A program made the translations under genes and the position numbers. A stretch of DNA of 55,565 bases from CAZXBB01 sp964638815. GTDB lineage: Bacteria > Planctomycetota > Phycisphaerae > Phycisphaerales > SM1A02. Where the stretch lies: contig CAZXBB010000240.1 in the NCBI GenBank assembly GCA_964638815.1, forward strand, positions 1 to 55,565, written 5' to 3'. The notes under the pieces were generated by a model. That model was not told the origin of the DNA. It saw only the letters and a list, made by a program, of their open reading frames with translations, and made no database searches. Shown here piece after piece: positions 9,558 to 17,778 of this stretch; the stretch's first letter is position 1, and each line of letters opens with the position of its first letter.

Positions 9558-9656
9558 GCGACCGGGCGACGGGGCGACGGAACGGGGGGGCGACGGAACG
9601 GGGGGCGACGGAACGGGCGGCGACGGAACGGGGGGCGACGGAGGGGGGGGGCGACC
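9558..9656. repeat. 16-bp tandem repeat (gcgacggaacgggggg)
   Basis: About five to six imperfect copies of gcgacggaacgggggg, G-rich on the plus strand, fill the 127-base gap between the permease gene and the next gene. The sequence ends about 13 bases before the next ATG, so it lies in the probable leader of that gene. Confidence 0.8.
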
Positions 9657-9669
9657 CAAGGGAAGACGC

Positions 9670-11646
9670 ATGAATGCCAGAACGATCCAGGTCATCGCGC
9701 TCGGAGTCGTCGTCACGTGCGCTTCCGTTTGCGGCGCGCTGCTGCCGCCGATCCGGCGCCAGACCGAGGAGGCCGGTCTGCGCTACACCGACGTCTCGGT
9801 CGAGGGAGCGCCGCCGTTCGTCGCGATCGGCACGTGGATCGGCGCGCTGCGCGGCCTGATCGTCGACTACCTGTGGATCAAGGTCAACTTCATGAAGGAG
9901 AAGGGGCTGTTCTACGAGGTCATGGCGGACTCCGACCTCATCACGAAGCTCCAGCCCCGCTTCGCGGCCGTGTGGGCATTCCATGGTCACAACATGGCGT
10001 ACAACATCTCGGTCGCCAGCCACACGCAGGAGGAGCGCTGGGAGTGGGTGAACGCGGGGATCCGACTCGTTCGCAACGAGGGACTGCGTTACAACCCGAA
10101 CGACCTGGAGCTGCACAAGGAGCTCGCCTTCTGGTTCGGGCACAAGATCGAGGGCTACTCGGACGACGCCCACCTCTTCTATAAGCGCGAGTTCTGCCAC
10201 GAGTGGCACTTCCTGCTCGGACCGCCTCCCGAGGAGCACGAGGCCCGGATCGCCTGGATCAGGGAGGTCGCGGACGCGCCCCTGACGGTCGAGGCCGCCG
10301 AGCGCCGCACGCCCGGCGTCCGCGCTCTCATCGCGCGGCTCACCGAGAGCCTCTCGCCCTTCGACGAGCAGCAGCAGTTCAACGTGGGCCGGAACTTCCT
10401 GCGCACCTACGGGCTGTGGCAGGCCGTGAGCGAGCAATCGGAAGCCGCCCGCCTGCTCGGCGTGGACGCGCAGGTGCGCGCGGAGAGCCCGTTCTTCAAT
10501 GCCTTCGACGGGATCGCGACTGACCCCGCCCTCGCCGGGCCGCTGAAGACGCTCGTCCTGCTCATCCGGAAGCGCGTGCTCCTCGACGAGTACAACATGA
10601 ACCCGCAGCTCATGTACGAGTACACGCGGGACCTGGGGCCCATTGACTGGCGGAACGCGTACTCGCACCAGCTTTACTGGGCACGACGCGGGTCGCAGCT
10701 CGGCGAGTCGCGTGTCATGAACGACGACGACATCTACAAGGTGATCAACAACGATCGACTCCAGATCCAGGCGATGCAGGCGCTCGCGCGATACGGGCGC
10801 ATCACATACGATCCGTTCTCGACGCAGATGCCGTCGCGATTCCCCGAGCCGCGATGGGTGGACGTCATCGAGGGGCTGTTCGAGCACTTCTACTCCAAGC
10901 ACTACGAGACCCGCGGCGCCGGCGGCGAGACGTTCATCGAGTTCCTCAAGAACTTCCTCGGCTCGGCGATCCGGGAGGCCTATCGCTCCGGCGAGCGCGA
11001 ACGGGCCGAGCGGCTCCTCCAGCGTCTCGACTACCGCTTCGGCAGCGGCGCGCAGCCGCCCAACCCGATCTACCAGGTTCCGGTCGAGGTCTTCGTGCGC
11101 GAGGAGATCAAGGGCGAGTACTCCTTCCAGCCGCACCTCGCCCCGAGCGAGGCCATCGCGTCGCTTCGCTACGGCTTCCGCGAGGGCGTCGGTCGCGACC
11201 GGCCGGACGTCTACAAGGAGGCGAAGAACTTCGTCAGGATGGTGATCGATTACTTCCGCGGGAACGAGTCGAACGACTACGTCAACCGCTTCGGCGAGCG
11301 TCGCATGGGCGAGCTGCTCCAGGAGCTCGAGGTCACGCAGCAGCGCGCGTTCCTCCAGCTCATGACCGATTCCGGTCTGTCGATGCGAGAGCGCGCGACG
11401 ATCTGGGGCAAGGTGGACAAGCACGAGCCGATGCTGCGGCTGGAGATCTACGACCTGATGGCCCCGAGCCTCGAGCAGCAGTTCGCGCGCCACGAGCTGA
11501 GCCACGCTTTCGCGTTCCAGGAGCTCTTCCCGCCGCCGCCGGGTCTCGAGCAGTACCGCGCGAAGCTCCTCGCCGAACGAAAGCGCATGGAGGAGGAGGC
11601 GCAGAAGCAGAAGGAACGCGACGAAATCCAGCGGAAGGGCGAATAG
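9670..11646 (+). CDS. Membrane-anchored protein of unknown function
   Basis: This is a 658-residue protein with a single N-terminal hydrophobic segment (residues 6-27) that could be an uncleaved anchor or a signal peptide. A long, helical, charged soluble region follows, rich in Trp, Tyr and His. The first soluble part has the segment GALRGLIVDYLWIKVNFM, followed by a helical-repeat-like region (residues 80-170) that resembles solenoid folds without a clear TPR consensus. The C-terminal 60 residues are strongly charged and probably coiled coil. I do not recognise a named family. It lies downstream of the SPFH/ABC operon in the same orientation, separated by a G-rich repeat, and may be an accessory factor of that exporter. 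It ends 17 bases from the convergent dockerin gene. Confidence 0.75.
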   Translation: MNARTIQVIALGVVVTCASVCGALLPPIRRQTEEAGLRYTDVSVEGAPPFVAIGTWIGALRGLIVDYLWIKVNFMKEKGLFYEVMADSDLITKLQPRFAAVWAFHGHNMAYNISVASHTQEERWEWVNAGIRLVRNEGLRYNPNDLELHKELAFWFGHKIEGYSDDAHLFYKREFCHEWHFLLGPPPEEHEARIAWIREVADAPLTVEAAERRTPGVRALIARLTESLSPFDEQQQFNVGRNFLRTYGLWQAVSEQSEAARLLGVDAQVRAESPFFNAFDGIATDPALAGPLKTLVLLIRKRVLLDEYNMNPQLMYEYTRDLGPIDWRNAYSHQLYWARRGSQLGESRVMNDDDIYKVINNDRLQIQAMQALARYGRITYDPFSTQMPSRFPEPRWVDVIEGLFEHFYSKHYETRGAGGETFIEFLKNFLGSAIREAYRSGERERAERLLQRLDYRFGSGAQPPNPIYQVPVEVFVREEIKGEYSFQPHLAPSEAIASLRYGFREGVGRDRPDVYKEAKNFVRMVIDYFRGNESNDYVNRFGERRMGELLQELEVTQQRAFLQLMTDSGLSMRERATIWGKVDKHEPMLRLEIYDLMAPSLEQQFARHELSHAFAFQELFPPPPGLEQYRAKLLAERKRMEEEAQKQKERDEIQRKGE

Positions 11647-11663
11647 GTTCGAAGGTCGCGGCC

Positions 11664-12983
11664 TCAGCCCGCGCATTCACCCCACGCCCCGAGCACGGCC
11701 AGGACGTCGGCGAAGTCCACCTCGCCGTTGCCGCTGATGTCCTCGGGGCACCCCTCGCAGGATCCCCACGCGGCGAGGATCGCGAGGATGTCGGCGAAGT
11801 CGACGACGCCGTTGCCGCTGATGTCCTCGAGGCAGGCATCCTCGCACAGGTCGGCCGTGCCGTTCTCGTTCGCGTCGTCGCAGTTCGTGTCGAATCCGCC
11901 CCAGCTCGCGCCGACCATGAGGCAGTCCTCCTCGGTCAGCTCGAGACAGAAGTTGTTCGGGAAGCAGCAGCCGCCCGTCGGCTCGGGGCAGGTGGCGATG
12001 CCGCAACTCGTCGCGTCGCCCTGGTACACGCCGTCCGCGCCCTCGCAGTCGTCGGGGCTCTGGTCATCCACGCACGTCCCGTCGACGAGGCAGCACGCGC
12101 CGGTCGGCAAGCACTCGGTCGTGGCACAGTCGGTGTCCGCCCCCTGCGCGGATCCGCCCGCGCCTTGGCAGTCCGCCGGCGGCAGGTCGAGGCAGCCGCC
12201 CGCCTCGAAGCAGCACGCCTGCGCCGCAACGTCGCACTCGACGTCGGCGCACAGGACGCCGCTGCCCTGGAACGTCCCGTTCGCGCCCAGGCAGACGTCC
12301 TGCTCGAGGAAGAGGCACGTTCCGTTGTCGAAGCAGCACGCGCCGGGACCCTCGGTGCAGTCCACGACGGCCCGGATCACGAGGTCGCCCTGGAGGAACA
12401 GGCAGAAGTTCAGCCATCCGCCGGGGATCGCGAAGAGCGAGTTCCTTCCGGTCTGGCATCCGTCTACGTCGCGGAACACGCTCGCGCCGCCGTTGCCGAC
12501 GTCGGTCGGATTCGCGAACTCGAGCGCGACGTAGAACTGCTCGCCCTCCTTGATCGGGACGTTCAGCGGGATCATCTGCCCTTCGTCGAGGTAGCGGAAC
12601 TCGTTGAGGAAGCCCGGGGTGAGCACAGGACCGGCCAGGACCTCGAGCGTCGCGCCCGGCGCCGGGAACGAACCGCCCGCGTAGATGTAGATCGCCTCCT
12701 CGAGCGAAGGATCCTGCGGGATCCCCGAGAGCCAGCCGATCTGCACCGCCACGATCGCCCCGTCGCAGGGCGAGGTCAGCCGCACTGCGGCCTGCTCGAA
12801 CGGGACGAAGTCGCCCACGATGACCGCCGGGCCGCCGGAGACGAAGGAGTCGTTGCTGACCTCCATCTCCTCCGCCCGCGTCGGCCCCGCGGTCGCGGCG
12901 AGCAGGACGAGCGCGGCGAGCGGCGCGGGGCGGCATCGGCGTAAACGGCGATGTGGACGGCGATTCGGCGGCGTGGTCGGCAT
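11664..12983 (-). CDS. Secreted protein with four Cys-Cys repeats and dockerin-like C-terminus
   Basis: This 439-residue protein is probably exported. An Arg-rich n-region and the hydrophobic core LAALVLLAATAGPTRA indicate a signal peptide cut before EEMEV. Residues 40-205 form a beta-rich domain without a recognised name. Four repeats of about 40 residues follow, each starting with a variant of P-T-G-A-C-C (ACCFDNGTC, ACCFEAGGC, ACCLVDGTC, GCCFPNNFC) and carrying six cysteines that could form disulfides. The last 55 residues contain two EF-like loops (DISGNGVVDFADILAIL and DISGNGEVDFADVLAVL), a dockerin type I-like pair. The ATG at 12983 is preceded by AAGGAA at good spacing, and a TTG lies just before it. 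No cohesin is visible here. In this phylum such dockerins are common on secreted proteins, with unclear roles. Confidence 0.85.
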   Translation of the reverse strand: MPTTPPNRRPHRRLRRCRPAPLAALVLLAATAGPTRAEEMEVSNDSFVSGGPAVIVGDFVPFEQAAVRLTSPCDGAIVAVQIGWLSGIPQDPSLEEAIYIYAGGSFPAPGATLEVLAGPVLTPGFLNEFRYLDEGQMIPLNVPIKEGEQFYVALEFANPTDVGNGGASVFRDVDGCQTGRNSLFAIPGGWLNFCLFLQGDLVIRAVVDCTEGPGACCFDNGTCLFLEQDVCLGANGTFQGSGVLCADVECDVAAQACCFEAGGCLDLPPADCQGAGGSAQGADTDCATTECLPTGACCLVDGTCVDDQSPDDCEGADGVYQGDATSCGIATCPEPTGGCCFPNNFCLELTEEDCLMVGASWGGFDTNCDDANENGTADLCEDACLEDISGNGVVDFADILAILAAWGSCEGCPEDISGNGEVDFADVLAVLGAWGECAG

Positions 12984-13125
12984 CAAAGTTCCTTCCGGCG
13001 GCCGGTCTGCCGCCTCCCCCGGGCAAGAGTGTGGTGGATGAAACCGCGGAAATCAATAACGAACCCCGCGTGGATACGACATCCAAGCCGCTCTCCTGCA
13101 TGGATTTGCGTCGTGAGAGACGACG

Positions 13126-13710
13126 TCAGTGCGCGCCGGACACCGCCGCGACGATCTCGTCGGGCTCGGCGAGCCGCCCCGGGCCGACCGATCGGCACGC
13201 CTGCCAGCCCTCGCCGGGAGCGATCACGCGATAGCCGTCTTCGACCAGCCGGGCAAGGTTGCGCTGCGTCGACTTCTGCCGCCACATCACGGTGTTCATC
13301 GATGGCGCGAGGAACACAGGCTGCTTCCCGGGATCCACGGCGGCCGCGATCAGGCTGACGACGTCGTCGCAGCGCCCGGTCGCGAGCTTCGCGAGCATGT
13401 CCATCGTGCAGGGGGCGATCAGCATCAGGTCCGCGTCCCGCGCGAGCGCGATGTGCTGCGGATCGTGCGCCTCGACGTGCTCCCACTGGCTCGTGTAGAC
13501 CGGCCGGCCCGACAACGCCTGGAACGTCAGCGGCGCGACGAAGCGGGTCGCCGCGTCGGTCATCGCCACCGTCACGTCGCCGCCGCCCTGGACCAGTGCG
13601 CTGACGACCGACGCGACCTTGTAGCAGGCGATGCCGCCCGTCACGCCGACGATGAACCGGCGGCCTTCGAGGGTCGGTCTGGGTTGCGGATCCCCTGGTT
13701 TTCCAGGCAT
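13126..13710 (-). CDS. coaC: Phosphopantothenoylcysteine decarboxylase (stand-alone CoaC)
   Basis: This flavoprotein of the HFCD family (194 residues) decarboxylates 4'-phospho-N-pantothenoylcysteine in coenzyme A synthesis. The FMN-binding N-terminus GVTGGIACYKVASVV, the catalytic His in HIALARDADLMLIAPCTMD, the PSMNTVMW motif (PxMNxxMW) and the ACRSVGPGRL clamp (family form ACGxxGxGRM) are all visible. It corresponds only to the CoaC half: the protein ends right after the decarboxylase domain and no CoaB ligase domain follows, although most bacteria have a CoaBC fusion of about 400 residues. It lies eight bases downstream of the omega-subunit gene, the same rpoZ-coaBC order seen in many bacteria. 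A separate coaB would be expected elsewhere in the genome. Confidence 0.92.
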   Translation of the reverse strand: MPGKPGDPQPRPTLEGRRFIVGVTGGIACYKVASVVSALVQGGGDVTVAMTDAATRFVAPLTFQALSGRPVYTSQWEHVEAHDPQHIALARDADLMLIAPCTMDMLAKLATGRCDDVVSLIAAAVDPGKQPVFLAPSMNTVMWRQKSTQRNLARLVEDGYRVIAPGEGWQACRSVGPGRLAEPDEIVAAVSGAH

Positions 13711-13718
13711 GGGCCGGC

Positions 13719-13940
13719 CTACCGGGGCGGCGCGTAGCCGGTCTCGGACCAGTCCGGCGCGATCTTGTCCTGGAGGATCTCCTCGATCACCAACTCCAGG
13801 TCGGTGCGCCCCTCGCGATCGACGAGCGGCCGGGCGCCGTCGACGATCAGTTCCTTCAGGCGACGCTGGATGAGCGCCGTCAGCTTGAAACGACCGCCGA
13901 GCTTGTTGACGATCTCGTCACTCTTCAGGGCTTCGATCAT
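13719..13940 (-). CDS. rpoZ: DNA-directed RNA polymerase omega subunit
   Basis: This 73-residue protein matches the size and pattern of the omega subunit. It opens with MIEALKSDEIVNKLGGRF and continues KLTALIQRRLKELIVDGARPLV, equivalent to the conserved helical core that clamps the beta-prime C-terminus. An acidic LELVIEEILQDKI segment ends the core. The adjacent downstream gene (eight bases away) encodes phosphopantothenoylcysteine decarboxylase, a neighbour of rpoZ in many bacteria, which supports the call. GGAGG lies about 12 bases upstream of the ATG, somewhat far for a ribosome binding site. A plausible promoter lies at 13973-14001. Confidence 0.82.
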   Translation of the reverse strand: MIEALKSDEIVNKLGGRFKLTALIQRRLKELIVDGARPLVDREGRTDLELVIEEILQDKIAPDWSETGYAPPR

Positions 13941-13972
13941 TGGGCGGGGGGCCTCCGGGTGCCGAATCGCGT

Positions 13973-14001
13973 AGTATATGCCCGCGCGTCGAACGGGTCG
14001 A
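13973..14001 (-). promoter_or_regulatory. Candidate promoter of rpoZ-coaC
   Basis: On the minus strand TATACT (13973-13978) lies 17 bases downstream of TCGACC (13996-14001), matching the sigma-70 boxes at five and four of six positions. The predicted start would be some 25 bases upstream of the rpoZ ATG. The -35 box falls in the edge of a tandem repeat. Confidence 0.35.
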
Positions 14002-14082
14002 GCGCGGCAGGGTCGAGCCGGGGGGGTCGAGCCGGGGGGTCGAGCACGGGGGGGCGTCGAGCGCGGGGGAGTCGAGCCCGGG
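13995..14082. repeat. Degenerate tandem repeat with gggtcgagc core
   Basis: Seven copies of the core gtcgagc are separated by short runs of G and C. The array fills most of the gap between divergent rpoZ and the hydrolase gene. Confidence 0.75.
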
Positions 14083-14135
14083 ACCCGCGGGTCGGGCCCC
14101 ACCGGCACCCGTGGATCGAGCAGGAGCCGCCTCCC

Positions 14136-15041
14136 GTGCCCGTTGCCCGTCGCGTCTCGTCGATCGTCCGGCTCGCCCGGACCGCGGCCCTCCTCGTCGC
14201 CATCGTCTTCGTCCCCGTCGTGACCGGCTGCATGGAATGGCAGTTCTACCAGCCCGAGGCCGGCCCAACCCCGTTGCCGGCCGGGTTCGCCGGCGCCGAG
14301 GCCGTCGCGTTCGCGTCGGCCGACGGCACCCGCCTTCACGGCTGGTTCCTTCCCGCTCAGACACCCGAGTCGGGTTCCCCCGGCGGCGACGCCCGGGCGC
14401 CGACGGTCCTGCACGTCCACGGCAATGCCGGCAACATCACATCGCACCTCGGGTTCTCCGAGCGGCTCCCCGGCGCCGGGTTCAACGTCTTCATCTTCGA
14501 CTACCGGGGATACGGTGAGAGCGAGGGCACGGCGCGGAAACGCGATGACCTCATTGCCGACACCGCGGCGGCGCTCGACGCGCTCCTCGCGCGTCCGGAC
14601 GTCGATCCGGCCCGCATCGGGATGCTCGCGGTGTCGCTCGGCGGCGGGATCGGCCTCAGCGTGATGGCCGACCGTCCGGAGATCGCGGCGGCCGTGGTGG
14701 AGTCGACGTTCGCGAGCTGGCGCGAGGTCGCGGCCGACGCCGTGGCGGCAGGCGACCGGCCGGGTCCGGTGGCCCGCTTCCTCGCCGGGCTCTTCATCCG
14801 CGATCACCGCCGACCGGACGAAGCCATTGCCCGCATCGACCGGCCGATCCTCATCGTCCACGGCGACGCGGACCGCATCGTCCCCGTCCATCACGGGCGG
14901 GCGCTCGCCGCCGCCGCGCCGAACGCCGAGCTCGTCGTGATCCCCGGCGGCGGGCACAACACGCTGCGCGACGACGACCCGACCGTCGACCGCCGCATCG
15001 CCGGATTCTTCCGCCGGCACCTGCCTGACCGAAGACCCTGA
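14136..15041 (+). CDS. Alpha/beta hydrolase, predicted lipoprotein
   Basis: This is a 301-residue serine hydrolase of the alpha/beta fold (BAAT/dienelactone hydrolase-like, similar to YfhR/Bem46-type proteins). The oxyanion segment HVHGNAGNI, the strand-turn FDYRGYGESEG, the nucleophile elbow GMLAVSLGGGIGL (the family G-x-S-x-G appears as AVSLGG), a late Asp in VHGDADRIVP and a His in GGGHNTL make a plausible Ser-Asp-His triad. The N-terminus reads as a lipoprotein signal: a basic start, the hydrophobic LLVAIVFVPVV and the lipobox VTGC near residue 30. I chose the GTG at 14136 because it keeps this signal and has AGGAG about nine bases upstream. Frames further upstream only read through repeats. 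The substrate is unknown; homologues are esterases or peptidases. Confidence 0.82.
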   Translation: MPVARRVSSIVRLARTAALLVAIVFVPVVTGCMEWQFYQPEAGPTPLPAGFAGAEAVAFASADGTRLHGWFLPAQTPESGSPGGDARAPTVLHVHGNAGNITSHLGFSERLPGAGFNVFIFDYRGYGESEGTARKRDDLIADTAAALDALLARPDVDPARIGMLAVSLGGGIGLSVMADRPEIAAAVVESTFASWREVAADAVAAGDRPGPVARFLAGLFIRDHRRPDEAIARIDRPILIVHGDADRIVPVHHGRALAAAAPNAELVVIPGGGHNTLRDDDPTVDRRIAGFFRRHLPDRRP

Positions 15042-15077
15042 AGCCCGCCGCCGGGACTGAAGACCCAGGACTACCGA

Positions 15078-16868
15078 ATGTCTCGCCTCGCCGCCATCGG
15101 CAAAAAGCTCCGCCTCGAGCGCGACTGGTATCTCATCCTCGTCGCGGCGGTGATCGGTCTCGTGATGAGCGGCGTCGCGATGGCGTTCATCCTGCCGCTG
15201 CGGTGGCTCGAGCACCTCTCGGAGCAAGCCGATCCCGCGCGGCTGCGCTGGCTCGTGCCCACGGTGCCGGTCGTCGGCGCGTTGCTCGCGGGCCTCGTGC
15301 AGCACGTGATTCCCAGCGAGGGCGAGGGACCGGGCGTGACGAAGGTGATGTACGCGATCCACCGGCGCAAGGCGCGTCTGCCCTGGTACATGGTCGTGCG
15401 CAAGTGGCTCGCCTCGACGCTCACGATCGGGTCGGGCGGATCCGCCGGAGCGGAGGGGCCCATCGTCACGATCGGCTCGACCATCGGCTCGGTGACGGCG
15501 CGGCTGCTCGGGTCGAACCCGCAGAACACCGCGACGCTGCTCGGCTGCGGGGCGGCGGCGGGTCTCGCGTCCGTCTTCAACGCGCCGATCGCGGGCGTGT
15601 TCTTCGTGATGGAGATCCTGCTGCGCGACTTCTCGCTGCGCACGTTCACGCCGATCGTGATCGCCTCGGTCATCTCCTCCGCCTTCACGCAGGCCGTGCT
15701 CGGCAGCGACGCCCTGTTCGCCTCGGGCGGGAGCTTCAGCGTCGCGGCGTTCACGTGGCAGGAGATTCCGAACTACATCATGCTCGGCCTGCTGTGCGGC
15801 GTGCTCGCCGCGCTCTTCGTCCGCGCGCTTTACGCGGCGAACACGATCTTCCGGCGGTCGCGCGTGCACCCGGTGCTCGCGCCCGCGGTGGGCGCCGCGC
15901 TGCTCGGCCTGCTCGGTCTTGGCTACCTTCTGGTCACGGAAGGCCCCGCACGGGTGCCGGCGTTCTACGGGAACGGCTACCCGGTGATCACCGACCTGCT
16001 GCGTCCCGATTTCTACTACGCCGACGAGGCGCACACGCAGCTCGGCCCGGCGGGCGTGCTGCTCGCGTATCTCCTGGCCCTCGGCGTCCTGAAGGGCGTC
16101 GCCACGTGTCTCACGATCGGCTCGGGCGGGGCGGGCGGCATGTTCGCACCCTCGCTCCTGCTCGGCGCCTCCATCGGCGGGTCGTTCGGCTACGTCGTGT
16201 CCTGGCTCGGCTGGTTCCCGGCGGCGAGCCCGGCGCACTACGCCCTCGTCGGCATGGCGGCGATGGTCGCGGCGACGACGCACGCGCCGCTGACCGCCAT
16301 CCTCATCGTGTACGAGATCACGCAGAGCTACGAGGTCATCCTGCCGCTCATGCTCGCCGCGGTCCTCGCGACGATCGTCGGGCGGCTCGTCTACCGCGAG
16401 AGCGTCTACACCGTGCGTCTGACCGATCAGGGCGTGCGGATCGGGGCGATGAGCGACCACACGGTGCTGCGCCGGCTCTTCGTGAGCGACGTGCCGCTCG
16501 TCGCGCCCGTCTTCGTGCATCCCGGCGACTCGGCGCAGCGGCTCCTCGAGTTGAGCGAGCGTCTCTCGGTCAGCGACTTCGTCGTGACCGACCACAACGA
16601 CCGGTATCTCGGGATCGTCCCGGAGGCGGATCTGAAGGAAGCGCTCGTCTACCGCGAGGCGATCCCGCTGCTCCAGGTGTATGAGCTTCAGCGCAACGAC
16701 ATGCCGACCGTCACCCCGAGCGACACGCTCGACGTGGTGATGGATCGCTTCGCGACGCACGACGTCGACAGCCTCGCCGTCCTGGACGAGGCGGGGACTG
16801 GGGCGGTGCTGGGCCTGATCACGCGGGCGCGGCTGATGCTGCGGTACCGGGAGGCACTGAACGAGTAA
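15078..16868 (+). CDS. ClC-family chloride channel/transporter with CBS domains
   Basis: This 596-residue protein is a ClC anion channel or H+/Cl- exchanger fused to a pair of cytoplasmic CBS domains. The ion-pathway motif GSAGAEGP (residues 121-128) carries the gating glutamate E126, and the second anion-binding segment GSGGAGGMFAPSLLLGA matches GxFxP. SEGEGPGV near residue 80 is at the position of the GSGIP filter loop, with changes. About ten helices precede residue 440. From about 465, VSDVPLVAPVFVHPGD and RNDMPTVTPSDTLDVVMDRF begin the two CBS repeats, which often bind adenosine nucleotides and modulate gating. The gene starts 36 bases after the hydrolase stop. Whether it is a channel or an exchanger is unresolved. 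Confidence 0.92.
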   Translation: MSRLAAIGKKLRLERDWYLILVAAVIGLVMSGVAMAFILPLRWLEHLSEQADPARLRWLVPTVPVVGALLAGLVQHVIPSEGEGPGVTKVMYAIHRRKARLPWYMVVRKWLASTLTIGSGGSAGAEGPIVTIGSTIGSVTARLLGSNPQNTATLLGCGAAAGLASVFNAPIAGVFFVMEILLRDFSLRTFTPIVIASVISSAFTQAVLGSDALFASGGSFSVAAFTWQEIPNYIMLGLLCGVLAALFVRALYAANTIFRRSRVHPVLAPAVGAALLGLLGLGYLLVTEGPARVPAFYGNGYPVITDLLRPDFYYADEAHTQLGPAGVLLAYLLALGVLKGVATCLTIGSGGAGGMFAPSLLLGASIGGSFGYVVSWLGWFPAASPAHYALVGMAAMVAATTHAPLTAILIVYEITQSYEVILPLMLAAVLATIVGRLVYRESVYTVRLTDQGVRIGAMSDHTVLRRLFVSDVPLVAPVFVHPGDSAQRLLELSERLSVSDFVVTDHNDRYLGIVPEADLKEALVYREAIPLLQVYELQRNDMPTVTPSDTLDVVMDRFATHDVDSLAVLDEAGTGAVLGLITRARLMLRYREALNE

Positions 16869-16882
16869 CGGGGCGCACCCCG
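16869..16882 (+). terminator. Possible terminator hairpin after the ClC gene
   Basis: The perfect hairpin cggggcgcaccccg (5-bp stem, 4-base loop) follows the ClC stop codon directly. There is no T-run, so termination is only suggested. Confidence 0.3.
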
Positions 16883-16887
16883 AATCG

Positions 16888-17125
16888 CTAGCCCGCATTA
16901 TGCATGAAGCGGGTCGGTGGGTGGTCGAAACGACGACCCGTGCAGGACGCGAGGCCGACGTCGGGGCTCACCAAGGCGTGCGCTGCGCAACCAGCGCGGC
17001 AAGCCGATCGCGTGAGCGTTCGGGCGCGCCGATGGCATATCCTTTCGATACGTCGCGGCTCGACCGAGCGCTCACGCGATTGGATCGCCCGCTGGACGAC
17101 CCGGTTCATGCATAATGCGGGCTAG
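16888..17125. mobile_element. MITE-like element with 29-bp terminal inverted repeats
   Basis: The ends at 16888-16916 and 17097-17125 are inverted repeats that match at 28 of 29 bases. Both begin and end with CTAG and contain gcccgcattatgcatgaa. The 238-base element has no credible gene: frames on both strands are mirror images caused by the arms. The right half, with gagcgctcacgcg and ggatcgccc, resembles a second sequence at about 22997-23162, so this is probably a dispersed family. It abuts the next element, sharing one CTAG. Confidence 0.6.
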
Positions 17126-17288
17126 CAGCCCGTTGAAGAACTGGGGCGTTGCCTGAGTCCGATGCTTTTCGTCGTGGCAAGGAGCCAAACCGAAGCCGTA
17201 TTTGACGATACAGCGAGGTTTGGCGACGCCGTCCACGGCGGAAATGATCGTGCTCCGGCGGCGTTCCAGTTCTTCAACGGGCTGCTAG
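17122..17288. mobile_element. MITE-like element with 23-bp perfect terminal inverted repeats
   Basis: This is a 167-base element whose ends (17122-17144 and 17266-17288) are perfect 23-bp inverted repeats, each with agcccgttgaagaact and an outer CTAG. Inside are nested stems: gccaaacc (17184-17191) pairs with ggtttggc (17217-17224), and gtat/atac enclose a six-base loop. No protein is encoded. The end sequence resembles palindromic, non-coding elements with agcccgttgaa ends that I recall from several high-GC bacteria; a database search is needed to confirm this. It directly precedes rnpA. Confidence 0.65.
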
Positions 17289-17394
17289 GCCCCGGCGCCG
17301 CGTGATGGACGCCGGGAGATGGAGATGCATGATGGAGGGCCGGGGCTCCCGGCCGGAGACTCGCGACGGCGATGCGCGACAGGGACCTGGGAAC

Positions 17395-17778
17395 ATGAGC
17401 GCCCGTTTCACCTTTCCCCGCGCGATGCGTCTCACCGGCGCCCGCAGCTTCCGTGCCGTGTACGAAGCCCGCGCGCGCCGGGCCGTCGGGCCCCTCGTGA
17501 TCTACGCGAAGCCGAATGCGCTCGACCATCCGCGGCTCGGCCTCGCCGTTCCGCGCCGCGTGGGCAACGCGCCGCGACGCAACCGGATCAAGCGTCTGCT
17601 TCGCGAGGCATTCCGTCACCTTCGTCGCGACCTCCCGTGCGGCTACGATGTCGTGGTCAACGTGCGGGCGCACGAACCGCTCGCGCTGGCCGATTACCAG
17701 CGTCTGCTCGCGCAGACGCTGCGGGCCCTGCACCGCACATGGTCAAAGGACCAGAACAGCAACGGGGACGACGCGTGA
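17395..17778 (+). CDS. rnpA: Ribonuclease P protein component
   Basis: This is a 127-residue basic protein subunit of RNase P, which helps the catalytic RNA remove 5' leaders from precursor tRNA. It has the N-terminal FTFPRAMRLTGARSFRAVYEA, the core RLGLAVPRRVGNAPRRNRIKR and the following LLREAFR, which together form the RNR signature and central helix. AGGGA precedes the ATG at 17395. Its stop overlaps the GTG start of yidD (GTGA), the normal coupling. In most bacteria rpmH lies just upstream; here that position holds inverted-repeat elements and no L34 coding sequence is present. Confidence 0.92.
   Translation: MSARFTFPRAMRLTGARSFRAVYEARARRAVGPLVIYAKPNALDHPRLGLAVPRRVGNAPRRNRIKRLLREAFRHLRRDLPCGYDVVVNVRAHEPLALADYQRLLAQTLRALHRTWSKDQNSNGDDA

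Noticed and set aside
13941..16898. Long minus-strand frame opposite the hydrolase and ClC genes
   Set aside because: Only its last 73 codons (rpoZ) make a recognisable protein. The rest is Arg/Glu/His-rich shadow sequence.
16888..17125. Overlapping frames on both strands of about 70 codons
   Set aside because: They mirror each other because of the inverted arms and have no homology or ribosome binding site.
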